Both the position numbers and the translations under genes were made by a program. Below, one piece after another: positions 60,559-64,000 of a stretch of DNA of 64,000 nt. Origin of the DNA: Nocardia flavorosea (GTDB lineage Bacteria > Actinomycetota > Actinomycetes > Mycobacteriales > Mycobacteriaceae); contig NZ_JADLQL010000003.1 of the NCBI RefSeq assembly GCF_015477805.1, positions 496,001-560,000 on the forward strand. The letters are read 5' to 3'. Each line of letters opens with the position of its first letter. Within the stretch, counting starts at the first letter, position 1. The notes under the pieces were generated by a model. That model was given only the letters and a program-made list of their open reading frames with translations, was not told where the DNA came from and did no database searches.

Positions 60559-62349
60559 TCACTCCGCCGTCGATACGCCGTCCGACGTGGTGCTCGCACC
60601 GGTCGTCGTATCCGCGGACGCCGGGCCTTCCGGCGCCCCGGTATCGTCGCCGGTGTTCCTATCGGCCGGTTTCCGCCGCCGCCGGCGGCGCGCCGGCTTA
60701 TCGGAGTCGGCGGTGTCGCCGGTTTCCGCGGCGCCGGGCTGCTCGGTGGTCTCGCTGTCGTTCGCGTCCGTCGCGTCGGTGCCCACGCTTGCGTCGTCCG
60801 TGGCGCCCTCGCCGGTCGCGGAACGCCGCCGGCGCCGCCTGCGGCGCGCCGGAGCGGGTTCCTGGTCCGTGTCCGCTTCCGCGCCGGCCGGGGCGTCACC
60901 CACTTCGGCGACGGTCTCCGTATCGGTCGAATCGCCCGTGCTCGAGCCGTTCTCGATGGCTTTACCGCCGCGGGTACGCCGCCGGTTGCGTTTCCGCGGT
61001 GCCCGCTCCGGACGCTCCACCACCACGGCGTCCGGGTCGCGCTGTGGTTTCCGCGCCCCGACCGTGCCGGTGACCCCCTCCGGGATCCCCAGATCGGCGA
61101 ACAGATGCGGCGACCGCGAATATGTTTCCACCGGATCCGGAATTCCCAGACCGAGCGCGGCATCGATCGCCGCCCAGCGGGTGAGTTCGTCCCAGTCGAT
61201 CAGCGTGACCGCCACACCGGTCCGGCCGGCCCGGCCGGTTCGGCCGATGCGGTGCACATAGGTTTTCTCGTCCTCGGGGCACTGATAGTTGATGACGTGG
61301 GTGACATCGTCGATATCGATACCGCGCGCGGCCACATCGGTGGCAACCAGGACGTCGATCGTGCCCTTACGGAATTTCGCCAGCGCTTTCTCCCGGGCGA
61401 TCTGCCCCAGATCGCCGTGCACCGCACCGACCGCGAAACCGCGTTCGCCCAGTTCGTCGGCGACTTTCTGGGCAGTCCGCTTGGTGCGGGTGAAGATCAT
61501 CGTCGCGCCGCGGCTCTCGGCCTGCAGAATACGGGCGATCAATTCGCCTTTGTCCAGTGCGTGGGCCCGGTACACGAATTGCGCCGTGCGATCGTGGACC
61601 GCCGAATCGTGCGGTTCCTCGGCCCGGATATGCGTCGGCCGGGTGAGGAAAGTGCGGGCCAGCGTGATGATCGGGCCCGGCATGGTCGCCGAGAACAGCA
61701 TGGTCTGCCGTTTATCGGGCACCATGCCGAGAATGCGTTCGATATCGGGCAGGAAGCCCAGATCGAGCATTTCGTCGGCTTCGTCCAGAACCAGGACGCC
61801 CACTTTTCCGAGAATCAAGTGTTGCTGGTCGGCGAGGTCCAGCAATCGGCCGGGAGTTCCGACGACGACGTCCACGCCCGCACGCAGGGCCGCGATCTGG
61901 GAATCGTAGGGGCGGCCGCCGTAAATGGAGGTCACCCGCAGCGGCCCGCGTTCGCTCGTGACGTATTTCGCCGCGTTCTCCAGATCCTTGGTGACCTGTA
62001 GGCACAGTTCGCGCGTCGGCACGATGACCAGAGCGCGCGGGGTGCCGTCCAGCGGGGTGGTCCCGGATTCCACGGTGCTGATCCGATGCAGCAACGGGAC
62101 GCCGAACCCGAAGGTTTTGCCCATCCCCGTCCGGGCCTGGCCGATGAGATCCTCACCGCCCAGCGCCAGCGGCAGCGTCAGTTCCTGGATTGCGAATGTA
62201 CGTTCGATACCGATCTCGCCGAGCGCGCGCACGATTTCGTCACGCACACCCAATTCGGCAAAAGACGGTGCGGTATGTCCGGCGTCCAGCTCGGCCGTCA
62301 GCAGCGTTTCCGCCAGACCCGGTTCCGGTTCTACAGTGATCTTGCTCAG
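60559..62349 (-). CDS. DEAD-box RNA helicase (RhlE-like), apparent CTG start
   Basis: A 596-residue ATP-dependent RNA helicase. Motifs in order are the Q motif FAELGVRDEIV with ERTFAIQELTLPLAL, ARTGMGKT, PTREL, GTPGR, LDEADEML, FSATMP, the domain-2 VATDVAARGIDIDDV and HRIGRTGRAGR. The C-terminal 170 residues are disordered, with arginine clusters alternating with acidic stretches, typical of RNA-binding tails. No ATG, GTG or TTG lies between the upstream stop region and the Q motif at a sensible place; CTG at 62349 follows GGAAGG at seven bases. It matches Rv3211. Confidence 0.93.
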   Translation of the reverse strand: MSKITVEPEPGLAETLLTAELDAGHTAPSFAELGVRDEIVRALGEIGIERTFAIQELTLPLALGGEDLIGQARTGMGKTFGFGVPLLHRISTVESGTTPLDGTPRALVIVPTRELCLQVTKDLENAAKYVTSERGPLRVTSIYGGRPYDSQIAALRAGVDVVVGTPGRLLDLADQQHLILGKVGVLVLDEADEMLDLGFLPDIERILGMVPDKRQTMLFSATMPGPIITLARTFLTRPTHIRAEEPHDSAVHDRTAQFVYRAHALDKGELIARILQAESRGATMIFTRTKRTAQKVADELGERGFAVGAVHGDLGQIAREKALAKFRKGTIDVLVATDVAARGIDIDDVTHVINYQCPEDEKTYVHRIGRTGRAGRTGVAVTLIDWDELTRWAAIDAALGLGIPDPVETYSRSPHLFADLGIPEGVTGTVGARKPQRDPDAVVVERPERAPRKRNRRRTRGGKAIENGSSTGDSTDTETVAEVGDAPAGAEADTDQEPAPARRRRRRRRSATGEGATDDASVGTDATDANDSETTEQPGAAETGDTADSDKPARRRRRRKPADRNTGDDTGAPEGPASADTTTGASTTSDGVSTAE

Positions 62350-63021
62350 GTTCGTGCCTTCCCTCGTTATCGCGCTACACGCGCACGAGGCGTGGGGCGG
62401 ACCGGTCGGCCCACGACAACCACGGATCCGCCCTGCGATATTCACCCGGGCCGCCGCCGGATGTCGGCAGGCGCCCGGATGACGGACAGCGAAGCTCGGA
62501 CATCGGCGCAGCGCATCGGTGATGCGGATCTGGTGCGCGCACATTTTCCGTGGACCCCGCAGAATTCCTCGCTACCGCTGCGCCCACCCGCGGTGCGCGA
62601 CTTTCGGCGCTGCCGATTCCAACGGATCGACCGAAATTCTTCGGATGTCCATTGGCGATTGTAGCTGTGTTATTTTGCGCCGCCTGCGGCGGCGCGGGTT
62701 TCGGCCCCCAGGCGTGGTGCTTCGGCCCGCCGCACTCGCGGCTGCGCCGCATTGCCTCGCGGGCTGAAGCACCACGCGGCCCAAAACTTTTGAGGGCCTC
62801 GCTGAACTAGGCAGCGACGTTGGTCGCGTTCTCGGGACGTCGGGTGTGTTGTTGCCGGGTTCTCGGTGATTTGTGACACATGGTGGCCGGTCCGGCTCTG
62901 GTGCCGGGTGGACTGTCCGGCGACTGGTCACCGTGCGACGACCATCCGGATCCATCGTGAGGCAAGCACGACGCCGAGGGGGCCGAACCCCGGCGCGCCC
63001 GGGGCGCGCCAGAATGACACG
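62350..63021. other. Intergenic region with a dispersed repeat, no gene seen
   Basis: About 670 bases separate the helicase start from the hydrolase start. The central part is the repeat element at 62666-62815. The remainder has open frames with Arg/Pro-rich products that match nothing known. Confidence 0.55.
62666..62815. repeat. Long copy of a dispersed repeat with palindromic core
   Basis: The ends match the short copy at 3657-3708. The core is an inverted repeat: GCGTGGTGCTTCGGCCCGC (62712-62730) and 62759-62777, complementary except for one G-U type position, around a 28-base spacer. Such elements are often non-autonomous mobile or REP-like sequences. Confidence 0.6.
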
Positions 63022-64000
63022 GTGAGTATCGCTGGTCGAGGTATTGCTCTGGCGGATCGTGCCGTGCGCGCGGTCGATCCGGAGGGCGAGGTGACGCGGG
63101 CCGTGGAGCGGGCCGCGCGTAATGCGTGGGCGCTGACATTCGGCGACGGGGTGGAGGGGCGGCGTCCCACGCCGGTGACGGTGCTGTGGGACGAACCGCA
63201 TCGACAGTTGCGGCGTTTCGAACCCGCTCCGGTGGCCGGGCGGGGTCGTTCGCGGCCGGCGGTGCTGCTGGTGCCGCCGTTGGCTGCGCCCGCCAGTTGT
63301 TTCGATCTGCGGCCGGGACAGAGTGTGGCCGAGTTCTTGCTCGATACCGGCCGGGCGCCCTATGTGATCGACTACGGCGAGATCACCTACGCCGACCGCC
63401 GGATGGGGTTCGAGGACTGGGTGCACGACATCATCCCGGCCGCGATCCGGCGAACGGTTGCCGACCGGGCCGGGGCGGGTGCGGATCCGCGGGTGGATCT
63501 CGTCGGCTGGTCACTGGGCGGCACGATGGCCTTGCTGGCGGCCGCCGCCGATCCCGGGCTGCCGATCCGGTCGATCACCGCGGTAGGTTCGCCGCTGGAC
63601 TACAACGCGATGCCCATTACACCGCAATTGGCGGCGCTGGCCCGGCGTACCGGCACCGGGGCCGCGGTGGGGGCGGTGCTCGGCGCGACGGGTGGTGTTC
63701 CGGCGCCGTTGACCCGGCTCGCCTACCGCATCACCGCATGGGACCGGGAGATCAAGCGGCCCTGGTTCGTGGCCGGGAATCTGGCCCGCACCGAATCGCT
63801 GGCCCGGATGGAGGCTGTCGACCGGTTCATGGCCGATATGCCGGGGTACCCGGGCCGGATGTATCAGCAGCTGTGGAACCGGCTGATCCTGCGTAACGAA
63901 ATCGGGCGCGGGGTGGTGGATTTCGGCACCGGGCCGATCCGGCTGGCCGATGTCACCGCGCCGGTGTTGCTGGTGGGCGGGCCCTCGGATGTGATCACCC
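63022..64000 (+). CDS. Alpha/beta hydrolase, PHA synthase-like, 3' end missing
   Basis: A frame of 326 codons starts at GTG 63022 and is still open at the window end. It has an alpha/beta hydrolase pattern: LLVPPLAAPASCFDLRPGQS, YVIDYGEITYADR, and the nucleophile elbow DLVGWSLGGTMALLAA. This resembles PhaC/PhaE-type polyester synthases in arrangement, but the elbow residue is serine (GWSLG) rather than the cysteine of true synthases, so a lipase or esterase role is more likely. A later LLVGGPSDVIT fits the acid loop. The C-terminus lies beyond the window. Confidence 0.82.
   Translation, partial: MSIAGRGIALADRAVRAVDPEGEVTRAVERAARNAWALTFGDGVEGRRPTPVTVLWDEPHRQLRRFEPAPVAGRGRSRPAVLLVPPLAAPASCFDLRPGQSVAEFLLDTGRAPYVIDYGEITYADRRMGFEDWVHDIIPAAIRRTVADRAGAGADPRVDLVGWSLGGTMALLAAAADPGLPIRSITAVGSPLDYNAMPITPQLAALARRTGTGAAVGAVLGATGGVPAPLTRLAYRITAWDREIKRPWFVAGNLARTESLARMEAVDRFMADMPGYPGRMYQQLWNRLILRNEIGRGVVDFGTGPIRLADVTAPVLLVGGPSDVIT

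Noticed and set aside
63022..64000. True polyhydroxyalkanoate synthase
   Set aside because: The nucleophile elbow has serine (GWSLG) rather than the cysteine of PhaC, so only the broader alpha/beta hydrolase call is made.

Overview
The window comes from a GC-rich mycolic-acid actinomycete, most likely a Nocardia or a close relative. Three things point there. Many genes start with GTG, and stop/start overlaps of the GTGA or ATGA type are common. The gene set is typical of the group: WhiB1, WhiB2, MtrAB-LpqB, FbiA/FbiB, SigH with a mycothiol-type anti-sigma factor, a WS/DGAT enzyme and an EspG-type ESX chaperone. Finally, much of the gene order follows, from memory, the Mycobacterium tuberculosis block from Rv3262 to Rv3211, with local rearrangements. 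No tRNA, rRNA, CRISPR array or intact insertion sequence was seen. The first gene (P450) and the last (alpha/beta hydrolase) are cut by the window edges.

Layout. 1-3.7 kb: truncated P450, a phytoene-dehydrogenase-like FAD oxidoreductase and a convergent cation diffusion facilitator. 3.8-9.6 kb (minus strand): mannose metabolism (manA, a SIS-domain TobH-like gene, manB), a DUF3499 protein, a degenerate zincin and whiB2. 9.9-12.8 kb: fbiA-fbiB-Nudix, three overlapping genes centred on coenzyme F420. 12.9-18.1 kb: TetR, alkB, ahcY, tmk, mtrA. 18.2-24 kb: mtrB with a very long C-terminal tail, lpqB, comF-like, hpf. 24-31.3 kb (minus): bluB, two paralogous acyl-CoA desaturases, their likely ferredoxin reductase, a small conserved protein and a WS/DGAT-like protein lacking a catalytic histidine. 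31.6-34.4 kb: secA1.

34.5-43 kb is the most accessory-looking stretch. It holds a small secreted protein, an EspG-like gene overlapping a large repeat-rich ESX-type substrate, a sulfonate/nitrate-type ABC transporter, a GntR regulator paired with a DUF1648 membrane protein, and a TfoX remnant. 43.1-51.6 kb: rsgA, aroA, an aldehyde dehydrogenase, an SRAP protein, a secreted peptide, a YqcI/YcgG (GntA-like) protein, a YbaK deacylase, sigH-rshA and the 24-residue ribosomal protein bL37. 51.7-64 kb: a biotinyl carrier domain, TetR, the PdtaS-like kinase, whiB1, a lipid kinase, several small enzymes, a 5-bp-period repeat array, a Ddn-like F420 protein, a beta-propeller membrane protein, an RhlE-type helicase and the truncated hydrolase.

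How the parts fit. Several systems concern the cell envelope and lipids: MtrAB-LpqB signalling, SecA export, mannose precursors for mannosylated glycans, desaturases with a dedicated reductase, WS/DGAT and alkane oxidation. Redox stress is covered by SigH/RshA and the WhiB proteins. F420 is made by FbiA/FbiB and could be used by the Ddn-like protein. The sequence itself shows several regulatory sites: a TetR operator upstream of the TetR-alkB pair, an operator-like motif shared by one desaturase and the ferredoxin reductase, a GntR operator, a Crp site at whiB1 and a SigH-type promoter at sigH. Two genes (rsgA, rhlE-like) appear to start at CTG, and manB may be coupled to a 14-codon upstream reading frame.
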